Below, piece by piece: positions 28,854 through 38,293 of a DNA stretch of 58,833 nt (position 1 is the stretch's first letter; each line of letters opens with the position of its first letter). Source of the stretch: Hyphomicrobiales bacterium (GTDB taxonomy: Bacteria > Pseudomonadota > Alphaproteobacteria > Rhizobiales > Methyloligellaceae); the NCBI GenBank assembly GCA_021775555.1, contig JAJFHP010000056.1:1-58833 (forward strand), read 5' to 3'. Both the position numbers and the translations under genes were made by a program. A model generated the notes under the pieces. The model was not told where the DNA came from, made no database searches, and worked only from the letters and a program-made list of their open reading frames with translations.

Positions 28854-29482
28854 TGCTGGTTATTGGCCTCACAGGGTCCATCGGCATGGGCAAATCAACA
28901 GCTGCAAAACAATTTGCGGCCAATGGCATCCCGGTGTTTGACGCTGATGCTCAAGTACATGATCTTTATGAGGGCGTGGCCGTGCCGCTGATCGAAGAGG
29001 CATTTCCCGGCACCACCAAAAATGGAAAAGTCGATCGTGCCGTTCTTGCAGCCGTGCTCATGAAAGACAAGAACGCCATCACGCGTCTTGAAGCCATTGT
29101 GCATCCGCTCGTGCGGCAGGAGAGATCCGCATTTCTGACGCGCCATGCCCGAGCCGGGGCGGACATGGTGGTGCTCGAAATTCCTCTCCTGTTTGAAACC
29201 GGGGCTGAAAGCCAGGTTGATGTCAGCGTGGTGGTTACGGCCCCCGCGCAGGTTCAACGCGCAAGGGTCCTGGAGCGCCCCGGCATGACCGAGGCAAAAC
29301 TGGATGCACTGCTTGCCAACCAGATGCCGGATGCGGACAAGCGCGAGAGGGCGGATTTCGTTGTGGACACAAACCGCACCATTCCCGAAACCGCCAAAGA
29401 AATTGATAGAATTATCGAATCACTGCGAGGGCGTGATGGCACCACCTTCCAGCTCACGGCAGGGAACGGCGTGGAAAAATAG
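28853..29482 (+). CDS. coaE: Dephospho-CoA kinase
   Basis: A 209-residue P-loop kinase for the last step of coenzyme A synthesis. P-loop GLTGSIGMGKST and VFDADAQVHDLY are diagnostic, with the lid region containing PAQVQRARVLERPGMTEAK. The ATG at 28853 overlaps the aroE stop as TGATG; an alternative GTG one codon earlier is possible. coaA, the first step of the same pathway, lies 11 kb away at 40.2 kb. Confidence 0.95.
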   Translation: MLVIGLTGSIGMGKSTAAKQFAANGIPVFDADAQVHDLYEGVAVPLIEEAFPGTTKNGKVDRAVLAAVLMKDKNAITRLEAIVHPLVRQERSAFLTRHARAGADMVVLEIPLLFETGAESQVDVSVVVTAPAQVQRARVLERPGMTEAKLDALLANQMPDADKRERADFVVDTNRTIPETAKEIDRIIESLRGRDGTTFQLTAGNGVEK

Positions 29483-29507
29483 CCGTTGAAAGGAACCAGG
29501 GCCCACC

Positions 29508-30197
29508 ATGCGCGAAATCGTACTGGATACCGAGACAACCGGATTTGACCCCAAGGGGGGCGATCGCATGGTTGAGATTGGGTGCATTGAACTCGTCAAC
29601 CACATTCCATCGGGACAGGAGTGGCACAGCTTTCTCGATCCGGAACGCGACATGCCACAGTCGGCATTTGAGGTTCATGGACTTAGCCAGGAATTTCTAA
29701 CCGGCAAGCCGCTGTTCGCCGATGTGGCCCAGGACTTCATGGAGTTTATCGGGCAGGACCGGCTCATAATCCACAATGCGAGTTTCGATGTGGGCTTCCT
29801 CAACGCCGAACTTGAAAAAGCCGGTGGGGTTTTGATCGAGATGGGACGAGTGACCGATACTCTGGCTCTGGCCCGGCGTAAACATCCTGGTGCTTCGAAC
29901 TCACTGGACGCATTGTGCAAGCGCTATGGCGTCGATACCTCGCAGCGGACCAAGCATGGCGCGTTGATCGACTGCGTTTTGCTGGCCTCGGTCTATATCG
30001 AGCTTATTGGCGGACAACAGGCCGGGCTTGATCTGGCAAAAGGTGGGAGTGCAACCACAGCCGGTGCAGGAGCAACAGCCATAGAGCAGCGCCCGGTGCC
30101 GCTTGCACCACGTCTCAGCGAAACGGAAATTCAGGAGCACAAGGCCTTTGTTGCAACGCTGGGCGCCAAGGCGCTGTGGCATCACTACAAAGACTGA
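29508..30197 (+). CDS. dnaQ: DNA polymerase III epsilon subunit (proofreading exonuclease)
   Basis: A 229-residue 3'-5' exonuclease. The three exonuclease motifs are visible: DTETTG (7-12) with the metal-binding Asp and Glu, HNASFDVGFLN, and the HGALIDCVLLASVY end motif. A Gly/Ala/Thr-rich linker (about 180-200) leads to a short C-terminal helix that binds the alpha subunit. The start follows AAAGGAACC. It ends 10 bp from the convergent secB stop. Confidence 0.96.
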   Translation: MREIVLDTETTGFDPKGGDRMVEIGCIELVNHIPSGQEWHSFLDPERDMPQSAFEVHGLSQEFLTGKPLFADVAQDFMEFIGQDRLIIHNASFDVGFLNAELEKAGGVLIEMGRVTDTLALARRKHPGASNSLDALCKRYGVDTSQRTKHGALIDCVLLASVYIELIGGQQAGLDLAKGGSATTAGAGATAIEQRPVPLAPRLSETEIQEHKAFVATLGAKALWHHYKD

Positions 30198-30207
30198 AAA
30201 CCGGCGA

Positions 30208-30756
30208 CTAGCTGGTGGGCCTGAGGTCCTGAACGTTGGCGTTCTCGGAATTCTGCTGAAACAGCATCCCGAAGTCTATCGGGTCAAGCATCAGCGGCTG
30301 AAATCCACCATCGCGCGTGAGGTCAGCAATGACACGGCGCAGGAACGGGTACATCAGGGTTGGTGCATCGACATACAGCACCTGCATCATATATTCCTCG
30401 GGAATACCCGATGCCTGGAACATGCCGCCATAGACCAGCTCGATATTATATATGACGCCAATGTCGCTCTCTGCTTTCGCGGCGAAGGCAAGATCAACCT
30501 CGAAAATCTCGTCGGTGTGACGACTGACATTCACCTGCACATTGAGATCCAGCTTGGGATTCTCACCGGGCGCCTGCAATGATATGGGTGAGTTGGGACT
30601 TTCAAACGAGAGGTCCTTGATAAACTGCACCAATATTCCGAACTGGGCATTTTCTGTATCGGGCTGTTCGGCTGCTTCTGCCCCCGGCTTTTTCGCCGCT
30701 GCGGGTTTTTTCTCAGCACCGTTGCCGTCGCCTGTGGTCTTTTTCTTTCTTGCCAT
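30208..30756 (-). CDS. secB: Protein-export chaperone SecB
   Basis: A 182-residue cytoplasmic chaperone that keeps preproteins unfolded for SecA. The core (from about 40) includes the FIKDLSFESPNSP opening typical of SecB, the LAFAAKAESDIGVIYNIELVYGG strand region and APTLMYPFLRRVIADLTRDGGFQPLML. The first 35 residues are a Lys/Ala-rich extension longer than in E. coli. The ATG is preceded by GAAGGAGA; an upstream GTG would place that site inside the gene. Confidence 0.94.
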   Translation of the reverse strand: MARKKKTTGDGNGAEKKPAAAKKPGAEAAEQPDTENAQFGILVQFIKDLSFESPNSPISLQAPGENPKLDLNVQVNVSRHTDEIFEVDLAFAAKAESDIGVIYNIELVYGGMFQASGIPEEYMMQVLYVDAPTLMYPFLRRVIADLTRDGGFQPLMLDPIDFGMLFQQNSENANVQDLRPTS

Positions 30757-30906
30757 GGATAAAATGTCTCCTTCGGACACCTCGACGCCTTCCGCTTGCG
30801 GTTCACGCCATATTGATCTGGATTGTCGCTACCATGCCGGAGAACGACAGGCAACGCTCACACATTTTGGTGAGGAGAGTTAATGCGCATCACTTGCCCA
30901 GTCAGG

Positions 30907-31446
30907 TTATTTTCGCCAGGGAGAGTGCTTGTCATTTTTTCCCCGGGGCGGGCCTTCATCGCGTTCTGGCGTGTGATTGTCGATGTCCTCAAATTCACCC
31001 TCAATGACTGGTCCCGGCGAGGCGCTTGCGCCATCTTGACGCGGCGCGCTACTCGAATCCGAATCAAATGGACCTCCATGAGCCTGCCCTGTGAAAGAAA
31101 ACTTGTTGAATAGCCAATGTGCGAGCGCCCGGCGAAGTGCTGGTACCAGGAGTAAAAATCCCACTGTATCTGTCAATAATCCCGGAGTGAGCAGGAATGC
31201 TCCAGCGACAAGCAGGCACGCGCCATCAACAACCGACTCAACCGGAAACTCGCCCGATTCCACGGTTTCACGAGCACGGCCAAGGGCCGCAAGCCCTTGT
31301 CTCTTGAGTAGAGAAACACCTATGACGGCTGTCGTGATCACGAGCAGGATGGTTGCGCCGATGCCAATAATCTCACCGACCTTGATGAGTATTACGAGTT
31401 CCATCAAGGGCACTGCGATGAACGCCAGGAAGGGGAGAAATCTCAT
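30907..31446 (-). CDS. fxsA: FxsA family membrane protein
   Basis: A 179-residue inner-membrane protein of the FxsA family, named for suppressing phage exclusion in E. coli; its normal role is unknown. The FLAFIAVPLMELVILIKVG opening, VSLLKRQGL and the LLTPGLLTDTVGFLLLVPALRR block are characteristic. Three to four membrane segments end at about residue 115. The remaining 60 residues are polar and acidic-basic. The ATG at 31446 follows AAGGATG. It is divergent from the Tim44-like gene. Confidence 0.88.
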   Translation of the reverse strand: MRFLPFLAFIAVPLMELVILIKVGEIIGIGATILLVITTAVIGVSLLKRQGLAALGRARETVESGEFPVESVVDGACLLVAGAFLLTPGLLTDTVGFLLLVPALRRALAHWLFNKFSFTGQAHGGPFDSDSSSAPRQDGASASPGPVIEGEFEDIDNHTPERDEGPPRGKNDKHSPWRK

Positions 31447-31688
31447 ATTACTGGCATCCTTGATTGCTGCGACGTATGGCTGCACCGAAGCCTTACGCGA
31501 TTGAGAGTTGGCTTACCCGGGGCGATGCCGTAAGTTGGACACAATGGACCAACACATTCTGGGCATCTAAAGTTCGTCCGTGTTGATTGGTATGTGCATG
31601 GTCGGCACCTTATATATAACATCTTCACAGATTTTCGTAGGTGCGGCCCGGATTCACATGCTTGGCTGATTAAACGGATAACGGCACA

Positions 31689-32411
31689 ATGATGAACGAA
31701 ACGTTCGACATTTATACCCTGCTTTTTCTCATCCTCGCGGTGGTCATTTTTCTGCGTTTGAGGAATGTGCTTGGCCGCCGCACGGGCAATGAACGCCAAC
31801 CTTTTGATCCATATGCGGCTCCCGATACAAAATCCAACGGTGCCAGCCCCGGCGGTCAGGATAAAGTTGTCCCGCTGCAGCGCGGACGCGAGGCAGAATC
31901 CAAAGAGCCGGCTGTCAATGTCGAGGAGCTTCTGAAAAAATACGCTCCCAAGGACAGCCCGCTGGCCAAGGGTTTGATGGCGATTGTAAAATCTGATCCT
32001 AGCTTTGATCCCGAACAGTTTCTCCAGGGCGCGAAATCGGCATACGAGATGATCGTCATGGCGTTTGCCGGCGGTAACAAGCGGGCTTTGAAGCAATTGC
32101 TGGGTGAGGACGTCTATGACGGCTTTATCGGCGCCATTGATGAGCGCGAAGAGCGCGGAGAGAAAGTGGATTCTTCATTTGTCGGTATCGACAAGGCCGA
32201 CATCATCGAGGCGGAGCGCAAGAAAAAGTCCGCCCAGGTCACCGTCAAATTCGTAAGTCAACTGATTACCGCGACCACTAACAACAAGGGCAAGGTGATC
32301 GATGGCGACCCGAAAAAAGTCCGGGAGGTTACCGATATCTGGACTTTTGCACGTGATATCACATCGCGCGATCCGAACTGGAAACTGGTTGCAACCGAGG
32401 CTGCGAATTAG
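31689..32411 (+). CDS. Tim44-domain protein (TimA-like)
   Basis: A 240-residue protein with one N-terminal membrane helix (about 8-27), a charged linker and a C-terminal Tim44-like domain (about 85-238). Recognisable blocks are GAKSAYEMIVMAFAGGNKRALKQLLGEDVYDGF and VTDIWTFARDITSRDPNWKLV. In mitochondria the same domain tethers Hsp70 to the import channel; bacterial members sit at the inner membrane with an unknown role. Position after divergent secB and fxsA and before mltA is conserved in alphaproteobacteria. The first of two adjacent ATGs was taken. Confidence 0.88.
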   Translation: MMNETFDIYTLLFLILAVVIFLRLRNVLGRRTGNERQPFDPYAAPDTKSNGASPGGQDKVVPLQRGREAESKEPAVNVEELLKKYAPKDSPLAKGLMAIVKSDPSFDPEQFLQGAKSAYEMIVMAFAGGNKRALKQLLGEDVYDGFIGAIDEREERGEKVDSSFVGIDKADIIEAERKKKSAQVTVKFVSQLITATTNNKGKVIDGDPKKVREVTDIWTFARDITSRDPNWKLVATEAAN

Positions 32412-32465
32412 CCTGTTTGGGATTGCCGGGCATTCAGGTGCCTTGAGCGTTGCCTGCCTGCCTGC

Positions 32466-33665
32466 GTGTCGCGCATGATGCGCCGATGGAACATTGCCAG
32501 ACTTTTCACGATCATCATCGCGAGCATTATTGGTGTTGGCCTGTTGTACCTGCTCGAGGGACAGCGCATGGATGAAAGCACACCTTCACCCATAGAGATC
32601 GCTTTTTCCGACATCCCGGCCTGGGAGGAAGACGACCACTCTGCTGCGTTTGTCGCCTTTCACAGGTCCTGTGAGAAGATCGTGGCAATCGAAAACGCTA
32701 GAGATGGCAAGAGCGATGGCAAAATGGCCCCCCATCCGCTTTTAAGTGTTTGCAAGGCAGCCGTGGAATTGGGCACGAATGTGGATCGCTCTTCGGCGCG
32801 CGTTTTTTTTGAAACCCGTTTCACACCGCACCGCCTTCAGGGCAAGCAGGCATCCGGATTTGTCACCGGTTATTATGAGCCGGAACTGAAAGGCTCCCGC
32901 ACCAGAAGTGATAAATACTTCGTGCCAGTCTACGCGGTCCCGGGTGACCTGGTGCAGCTTTACTCCGACAGTGAACGCGCCAAGCGGAACCATGAAATGA
33001 CCGCGGGGCGAGAAACGGCCGATGGTATGGTCCCCTATTTTGACCGCAAGGAGATCGAGCAGGGAGCGCTGGAAGACCGTAATCTCGAAATTCTCTACCT
33101 CAATGACTGGGCCGATGCGTTTTACATGCATATTCAGGGGTCTGGTCGGGTGGCCCTGGAGGAGGGCGGGCATGCAAGACTTGGCTTCGGGGCCAAGAAC
33201 GGACATTCCTACACCGCCATCGGCAAGCCATTGATTGAGCGCGGGGCCATTTCGCGCGATGAAATGTCCATGGATGCCGTGCGGGCCTGGCTCGAGGCCA
33301 ACGGAGATCAGGCGCGTGAACTCATGTGGGAAAATCGCTCCTATATATTCTTTCGTGAACTGGATAGGTCAGAGGCGGCAATCGGCCCGGTGGGCGCACA
33401 GGGCGTGGCGCTGACACCCCGCCGGAGTCTGGCCGTTGACACCTCCATGCACAAATTGGGCACGCCTATATGGGTCCGCTCACATTCTCTGGATTTACAT
33501 GGGCAGGCGGGGTTCAGCCAGTTAATGATCGCGCAGGATGCAGGTTCAGCTATCAAGGGGCACGGGCGTGGAGATATCTTCTGGGGCTCGGGTTCGGCTG
33601 CTGGTGATATCGCCGGGTCGACGCGTCATGATGCTGAATTTATTCTCCTGCTCCCGAACAGGTAG
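32466..33665 (+). CDS. mltA: Membrane-bound lytic transglycosylase A (MltA)
   Basis: A peptidoglycan-cleaving transglycosylase of about 399 residues. An N-terminal hydrophobic helix (about 12-28) anchors or exports it. The MltA barrel includes GFVTGYYEPELKGSR and FYMHIQGSGRV, and the 3D domain has AQDAGSAIKGHGRGDIFWGSG with the catalytic aspartates. The start is uncertain: GTG at 32466 and ATGs at 32475 and 32478 all lack a clear ribosome binding site. No lipobox is evident, unlike E. coli MltA. Confidence 0.93.
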   Translation: MSRMMRRWNIARLFTIIIASIIGVGLLYLLEGQRMDESTPSPIEIAFSDIPAWEEDDHSAAFVAFHRSCEKIVAIENARDGKSDGKMAPHPLLSVCKAAVELGTNVDRSSARVFFETRFTPHRLQGKQASGFVTGYYEPELKGSRTRSDKYFVPVYAVPGDLVQLYSDSERAKRNHEMTAGRETADGMVPYFDRKEIEQGALEDRNLEILYLNDWADAFYMHIQGSGRVALEEGGHARLGFGAKNGHSYTAIGKPLIERGAISRDEMSMDAVRAWLEANGDQARELMWENRSYIFFRELDRSEAAIGPVGAQGVALTPRRSLAVDTSMHKLGTPIWVRSHSLDLHGQAGFSQLMIAQDAGSAIKGHGRGDIFWGSGSAAGDIAGSTRHDAEFILLLPNR

Positions 33666-33706
33666 CCATCTGGCAGTTGAACCAGAGGCCAGGGCATTGG
33701 ATTGAA

Positions 33707-34297
33707 ATGAGCAAGAAAGATCGCTCCAAATCTCCTTCTTCCGGGTCGCTTGCTCCGGAAGATGCCGAGCTGTGGGATCAGGTGGCAGAAACAGCCGAGC
33801 CGTGGTCCAAGGGCAAAAACCGTGTTGTCGACCTCCCCGAACCCGTTGCTGAGCCGTCTCCTGAAGTGCGTCACCAGAATAAACATCCACCCCTCGAGAA
33901 TGAAATCAAGAAGGTTGAGAGGCCTGAACCCCAGGATCCACCCCCCGTGGCGCAATTTGAGCGGAAAGAGGCGCGCCGGTTAGGAACCGGCCGGACCAGC
34001 GTCGATGCCCGTATCGATTTGCATGGAATGCGTCAGCGCGAGGCTCATGGCAGCCTCATGGCGTTCCTGGCGAATGCACAGTCCCGGGAGCACAAGCATG
34101 TGCTTGTGATAACGGGCAAGGGCGGCAATCGAGACCAGGACGGATCATATGAGCGTGGCGTGCTAAATCGCGAAGTACCACGCTGGCTTTCGGAGCCGGA
34201 ATTCCGTCAGTGGGTTGTGAGTTTTGCCTTTGCCAACAAACGCCATGGAGGCGAGGGTGCGCTGTATGTCCGACTCAGACGCAGGAAAAGTTCATAA
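33707..34297 (+). CDS. Smr-domain protein
   Basis: A 196-residue protein. The first 100 residues are polar and probably disordered. The C-terminal Smr domain (about 110-190) shows the DLHGMRQREAH and VITGKGG signatures of this nuclease-like family, known from MutS2. No MutS part is present. Pairing with mltA is common in alphaproteobacteria. An upstream TTG at 33677 is possible, but ATG at 33707 was chosen. Confidence 0.88.
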   Translation: MSKKDRSKSPSSGSLAPEDAELWDQVAETAEPWSKGKNRVVDLPEPVAEPSPEVRHQNKHPPLENEIKKVERPEPQDPPPVAQFERKEARRLGTGRTSVDARIDLHGMRQREAHGSLMAFLANAQSREHKHVLVITGKGGNRDQDGSYERGVLNREVPRWLSEPEFRQWVVSFAFANKRHGGEGALYVRLRRRKSS

Positions 34298-34318
34298 ATA
34301 TCAACGGCCGATATTTAT

Positions 34319-34338
34319 ACATATGTTATAACATATGT
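34319..34338. repeat. Perfect 20-bp AT-rich palindrome
   Basis: ACATATGTTATAACATATGT is a perfect inverted repeat with no spacer. It lies in the 74-bp gap between the convergent smr and hslU genes. It is too AT-rich to be a good terminator and lacks a T-tract, so it looks more like a protein-binding site. A related arrangement, TAACAATATGTTA, occurs after rho at 23113-23125. Confidence 0.6.
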
Positions 34339-34371
34339 GAATCCTGCTATTTGGCGTGATGCAGTTTTGAG

Positions 34372-35682
34372 TTAAAGAATAAATTTCGACAAATCCGCGT
34401 TCTTGGCCAGGTCGCCGATATTATCGCGCACATGTTTTTCGTTGATCAGGATTTTCTCATCCGCCATATCGGTTGCATCGAAGCTGATCTCGTCGAGAAT
34501 TTTTTCCATAACCGTCATCAGCCGGCGCGCACCGATATTCTCCACATTGGAGTTCACTTCAACGGCGATGTCGGCAATGGCGTCGACGCCGTCTTCCGTG
34601 AATTCGATCTCCACGCCCTCTGTCGCCATCAGCGCCACATATTGTTTGGTGAGGCTGGCGCGCGGTTCGGTAAGAATGCGCTTGAAATCGTCCTTGGTCA
34701 GCGCCCTGAGCTCCACCCTGATCGGCAGCCGCCCCTGAAGCTCGGGCAGAAGGTCAGAAGGGCTGGACACATGAAAGGCTCCGCTGGCGATGAACAGCAC
34801 ATGGTCGGTCTTTACCGGACCATATTTTGTTGAAACGGTTGTGCCTTCAATGAGCGGCAGCAAATCCCGCTGCACGCCTTCCCGGCTGACATCACCACCC
34901 GAACGCTCCTGTCTGCCGCATATCTTGTCAATCTCGTCCAAGAATACGATACCATTATTTTCAACAACCGAGATAGCTTCCTGAATAATGATGTCGTCGT
35001 CGATCAGTTTGTCGGATTCTTCCGCCAGCAATATCTCATAGCTGCCCTTGACGTTGATCCGGCGCGCTTTGGTGCGCTGGCCGCCGAAGGCCTTGCCCAT
35101 GATGTCGCCGATATTGACCATGCCAACCTGGCTGCCAGGCATTCCGGGAATATCAAACGCTGGCATCCCGCCACCGGTATCAGCCACCTGAACTTCAATT
35201 TCCTTGTCGTCCAGGTCTCCCTCACGGAGTTTTTTCCGGAAACTGTCGCGGGTGTCCTTTTTTGCATTTTCGCCAACCAGCGCATCGAGCACGCGCTCTT
35301 CGGCCATGAGATGGGCCTTGGCTGAGACTTCCTTGCGTTTTTCATCCCGTACCAGCCCGATGGCCGCCTCGACAAGATCACGGATGATCTGTTCCACGTC
35401 CCGGCCCACGTAACCGACCTCGGTGAATTTCGTGGCCTCGACCTTGATAAAAGGCGCACTGGCCAGCTTGGCGAGACGGCGCGATATTTCCGTTTTGCCG
35501 ACACCGGTCGGGCCGATCATGAGGATATTTTTCGGCAGCACTTCCTCGCGCAACTCACCTTCAAGCTGCTGACGGCGCCAGCGGTTCCTGAGCGCGATGG
35601 CGACGGCGCGCTTGGCGGCGTTCTGGCCGATGATATAGCGGTCCAGTTCAGAGACGATTTCACGTGGCGAGAAATTGGTCAT
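34372..35682 (-). CDS. hslU: ATP-dependent protease ATPase subunit HslU
   Basis: A 436-residue AAA+ unfoldase that feeds HslV. It opens [19 protein letters not shown], has Walker [10 protein letters not shown] (near 60), the inserted I domain (about 105-240), Walker B IVFLDEID and the C-terminal DLSKFIL tail that inserts into HslV. The ATG at 35682 was chosen because longer readings overlap hslV. The gene follows hslV with a 49-bp gap. Confidence 0.97.
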   Translation of the reverse strand: MTNFSPREIVSELDRYIIGQNAAKRAVAIALRNRWRRQQLEGELREEVLPKNILMIGPTGVGKTEISRRLAKLASAPFIKVEATKFTEVGYVGRDVEQIIRDLVEAAIGLVRDEKRKEVSAKAHLMAEERVLDALVGENAKKDTRDSFRKKLREGDLDDKEIEVQVADTGGGMPAFDIPGMPGSQVGMVNIGDIMGKAFGGQRTKARRINVKGSYEILLAEESDKLIDDDIIIQEAISVVENNGIVFLDEIDKICGRQERSGGDVSREGVQRDLLPLIEGTTVSTKYGPVKTDHVLFIASGAFHVSSPSDLLPELQGRLPIRVELRALTKDDFKRILTEPRASLTKQYVALMATEGVEIEFTEDGVDAIADIAVEVNSNVENIGARRLMTVMEKILDEISFDATDMADEKILINEKHVRDNIGDLAKNADLSKFIL

Positions 35683-35731
35683 GTTTTCCGGGGTTTGCTG
35701 TTCGTTATAAAAAGAAAGACCGGACCTGATT

Positions 35732-36301
35732 TTAGTCCGCGTCGAGGATTTCGACCACCAGCTGGTCGTTGGTGAAGACACAAATCTCCGCTGCCACGGC
35801 CATGGCCTTGCGGGCGATTTCTTCCGCGCTCATCTTGGTATCAGTGAGCGCACGTGCCGCGGCCAACGCGTAGTTGCCGCCTGACCCTATACCCATCAGA
35901 CCATCGGTCGGCTCGAGAACATCTCCCGTACCAGTGAGCACCAGTGACTCTGTTTTATCCGCTACGATCATCATGGCTTCCAGCCGTCGCAGGTAACGGT
36001 CAGTGCGCCAGTCCTTGGCCAGCTCAACGCAGGCGCGTTTCAACTGATCGGGATAGCGTTCAAGCTTGCTTTCCAGCCGCTCGAACAATGTGAAGGCGTC
36101 TGCGGTCGCGCCTGCGAACCCGGCAATCACACCACCGGCACCAAGCTCACGTACCTTGAGGGCGTTGGACTTGATAACGGTGTTGCCAAGGCTGACCTGG
36201 CCATCGCCGGCAATCACCACCTTGCCGCCCTTGCGGACGGTTAAAATAGTTGTGCCGTGCCAGAGATCTGTTGAGTTTTGTGTGTGGTTCATCATGTTCA
36301 T
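35732..36301 (-). CDS. hslV: ATP-dependent protease peptidase subunit HslV
   Basis: A 189-residue proteasome-like threonine peptidase. The N-terminal propeptide ends before [23 protein letters not shown], so Thr17 becomes the catalytic nucleophile after processing. [14 protein letters not shown] is also typical. Three ATGs (36301, 36295, 36292) could start it. A heat-shock-like promoter sits just upstream and would favour the inner ones. Confidence 0.96.
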   Translation of the reverse strand: MNMMNHTQNSTDLWHGTTILTVRKGGKVVIAGDGQVSLGNTVIKSNALKVRELGAGGVIAGFAGATADAFTLFERLESKLERYPDQLKRACVELAKDWRTDRYLRRLEAMMIVADKTESLVLTGTGDVLEPTDGLMGIGSGGNYALAAARALTDTKMSAEEIARKAMAVAAEICVFTNDQLVVEILDAD

Positions 36302-36313
36302 TCTGTTCCCGCC

Positions 36314-36342
36314 ATATCGGCATCACGGCCAGTCAAGTCAAG
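36314..36342 (-). promoter_or_regulatory. Possible sigma-32 heat-shock promoter of hslVU
   Basis: On the minus strand CTTGAC (36342-36337) is followed after 16 bases by CCGATAT (36320-36314). This resembles the RpoH pattern CTTGAA and CCCATNT with about one mismatch in each half. hslVU is heat-shock induced in many bacteria. The start site would lie only a few bases before the first ATG, so this remains tentative. Confidence 0.35.
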
Positions 36343-36500
36343 GGTTTGCGGGATTCATGCCAAAAACGCGTGAAATATGGTGAACGTGAAAATTCCGCAA
36401 AAAACCATGTGCAGCACAGGTTGTAGCGCAGGGGGCAAAGAGGTGCTACACCGGCGCCCTGAAAAAGCGTTTTCTCCCAAACAGAACAAAGAGAAGATAC

Positions 36501-37094
36501 ATGCGCACCGCGAGCATTGAGCGCAACACGAAAGAGACCGAAATTTCGGTTTCCGTGACCATTGATGGTAAGGGCAAGGCTGACATCTCCACAGGTGTCG
36601 GTTTTCTCGACCACATGCTGGAACAAGTGGCGCGCCATTCGCTGATGGATATTACGCTAAAGGTAAAGGGTGATCTGCATGTGGACCAGCACCACACGGT
36701 GGAAGATTCAGGCATTGCTTTGGGCCAGGCGCTGACAAAAGCGCTGGGCGATAAAAAAGGAATAACGCGGTTTGCTTCCGTATATCTGCCAATGGACGAG
36801 GCGTTGACCCGGGTCGCGCTTGATATCTCCGGGCGGCCGTTTTTGGTCTGGAAGGTAGAACTCACCCGCCCCGAGATCGGCGAAATGGACACCGAACTGT
36901 TCCGTGAATGGTTTGGCGCCTTTGCCCAGAATGCCGGGCTGACTTTACATGTGGAATGCCTCTACGGCGAAAACAACCATCATATGATCGAGTCCTGCTA
37001 CAAGGGGCTGGCGCGCGCACTGGGCGCGGCACTGGCGATTGATCCCAGGCAAGCGGACATGGTGCCCTCCACCAAGGGCACTTTGAGCGACTAA
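36501..37094 (+). CDS. hisB: Imidazoleglycerol-phosphate dehydratase
   Basis: A 197-residue manganese enzyme of histidine synthesis, the monofunctional form without a phosphatase domain. The [34 protein letters not shown] and [18 protein letters not shown] histidine-rich metal motifs are complete. It starts behind AAGAGAAG. It is first in the hisB-DUF2628-hisH-hisA-hisF-hisE-coaA operon. Confidence 0.97.
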   Translation: MRTASIERNTKETEISVSVTIDGKGKADISTGVGFLDHMLEQVARHSLMDITLKVKGDLHVDQHHTVEDSGIALGQALTKALGDKKGITRFASVYLPMDEALTRVALDISGRPFLVWKVELTRPEIGEMDTELFREWFGAFAQNAGLTLHVECLYGENNHHMIESCYKGLARALGAALAIDPRQADMVPSTKGTLSD

Positions 37095-37105
37095 AGGGTT
37101 ACGAC

Positions 37106-37618
37106 GTGATCACCTATACCGTTCATGAGCGAGACAGCGATGCGCAAGACATTGCCGCGCGCGCGGAGGAGATAATCTTCGTCAAGGAAGGTTTCGCCTG
37201 GCTGGCGCTGGCATTCCCGCTGGTGTGGTTGCTGTATCACCGCTTGTGGATCGTGCTTGCGGGTTTTATTGCCATCGTCGCATTGCTGGAGGTAGGCGTG
37301 ATGAGCTTGGAGCTCAACGATGCTGTTGCGGTTGTCACCACATTTGTCCTGAGCGGCCTGTTTGCGCTTCAGGCAAATGATCTGCGCCGCTGGTCGCTTC
37401 AGCGCAAGGGTTTTGAGCTTGTCGATCTGGTGAGTGGCCGCGATCGCAGCGAATGCGAGCAAACGTTTTTTACCCACTGGCTCACCGGGAAGGACATGCA
37501 GGTGAAAGCTGCGCCGGGAAAAACCGCAAAGCGCGCCAAACCGGCACCCGCTGTGCGTGAAAAAATGAACACGGATGATGACGATGTCATCGGCCTGTTT
37601 CCCGAACCCGGCAAATAG
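37106..37618 (+). CDS. DUF2628 membrane protein in the his operon
   Basis: A 170-residue protein with a GTG start. It has two to three hydrophobic segments (about 28-47, 50-67, 72-90), beginning after [23 protein letters not shown], which is typical of DUF2628 proteins. The C-terminal third is polar. A DUF2628 gene between hisB and hisH is usual in alphaproteobacteria, but no role in histidine synthesis has been shown that I know of. Confidence 0.8.
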   Translation: MITYTVHERDSDAQDIAARAEEIIFVKEGFAWLALAFPLVWLLYHRLWIVLAGFIAIVALLEVGVMSLELNDAVAVVTTFVLSGLFALQANDLRRWSLQRKGFELVDLVSGRDRSECEQTFFTHWLTGKDMQVKAAPGKTAKRAKPAPAVREKMNTDDDDVIGLFPEPGK

Positions 37619-37629
37619 GCATTGACCCC

Positions 37630-38292
37630 ATGCCCCCATCCAACACCGTTGCAATAATCGATTACGGATCTGGCAATCTCCACTCAGCCGCCAAGGCTTT
37701 CGAGCGCATGAATGGTGAATCGGGTACCGGTTACACCATCAAGGTGACTGATGACCCGGAAGAGGTGAGCGGTGCAGACCGTGTGGTCCTGCCGGGTGTC
37801 GGAGCTTTTGCAGACTGCCGCTCCGGGCTGCTGGCAGTGGAGGGAATGATGACGGCCCTTGAAGATGCGGTCATTGAAAAGGCGCGGCCCTTCCTGGGCA
37901 TCTGTGTCGGCATGCAGCTGATGGCCGATACGGGTCTTGAGCATGGTGAGACGCCTGGATTTGGCTGGATTGGGGGAGAAGTGCGGGCCATTGCGCCAGA
38001 TGATCCAAGTCTGAAAATTCCGCATATGGGTTGGAACACGTTGAACCTTGTCACCCCGCACCCGCTGCTGGAGGATATCGAGACCGGACCTGACGGTCTT
38101 CATGCCTATTTCGTGCACTCCTATCATTTGGTGACCGAGACGCGTGAGCACGTGGTTGCCGAAACAGGCTATGGCGGACCGGTGACGGCGATGGTTGCGC
38201 GTGACAATCTGGCAGGCACTCAGTTTCACCCCGAGAAAAGCCAGAAGCTCGGGCTGGCATTGATTGCGAATTTTCTGAAATGGAAGCCGTAA
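37630..38292 (+). CDS. hisH: Imidazole glycerol phosphate synthase glutaminase subunit
   Basis: A 220-residue class I glutamine amidotransferase that supplies ammonia to His[11 protein letters not shown] opens the protein; the catalytic cysteine is in [11 protein letters not shown], and the His-Glu pair is in [18 protein letters not shown] forms the oxyanion strand. The gene is followed by hisA after one base. Confidence 0.97.
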   Translation: MPPSNTVAIIDYGSGNLHSAAKAFERMNGESGTGYTIKVTDDPEEVSGADRVVLPGVGAFADCRSGLLAVEGMMTALEDAVIEKARPFLGICVGMQLMADTGLEHGETPGFGWIGGEVRAIAPDDPSLKIPHMGWNTLNLVTPHPLLEDIETGPDGLHAYFVHSYHLVTETREHVVAETGYGGPVTAMVARDNLAGTQFHPEKSQKLGLALIANFLKWKP

Positions 38293-38293
38293 C

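Noticed and set aside
31534-31553. GTTGG...CCAAC inverted repeat before the Tim44-like gene
   Set aside because: Arms of only 5 bp with a 10-bp spacer and no matching promoter; expected by chance at this scale.
31583-31616. TTGATT and TATATA as a promoter for the Tim44-like gene
   Set aside because: The spacing is 22 bases, too long for a sigma-70-type promoter.
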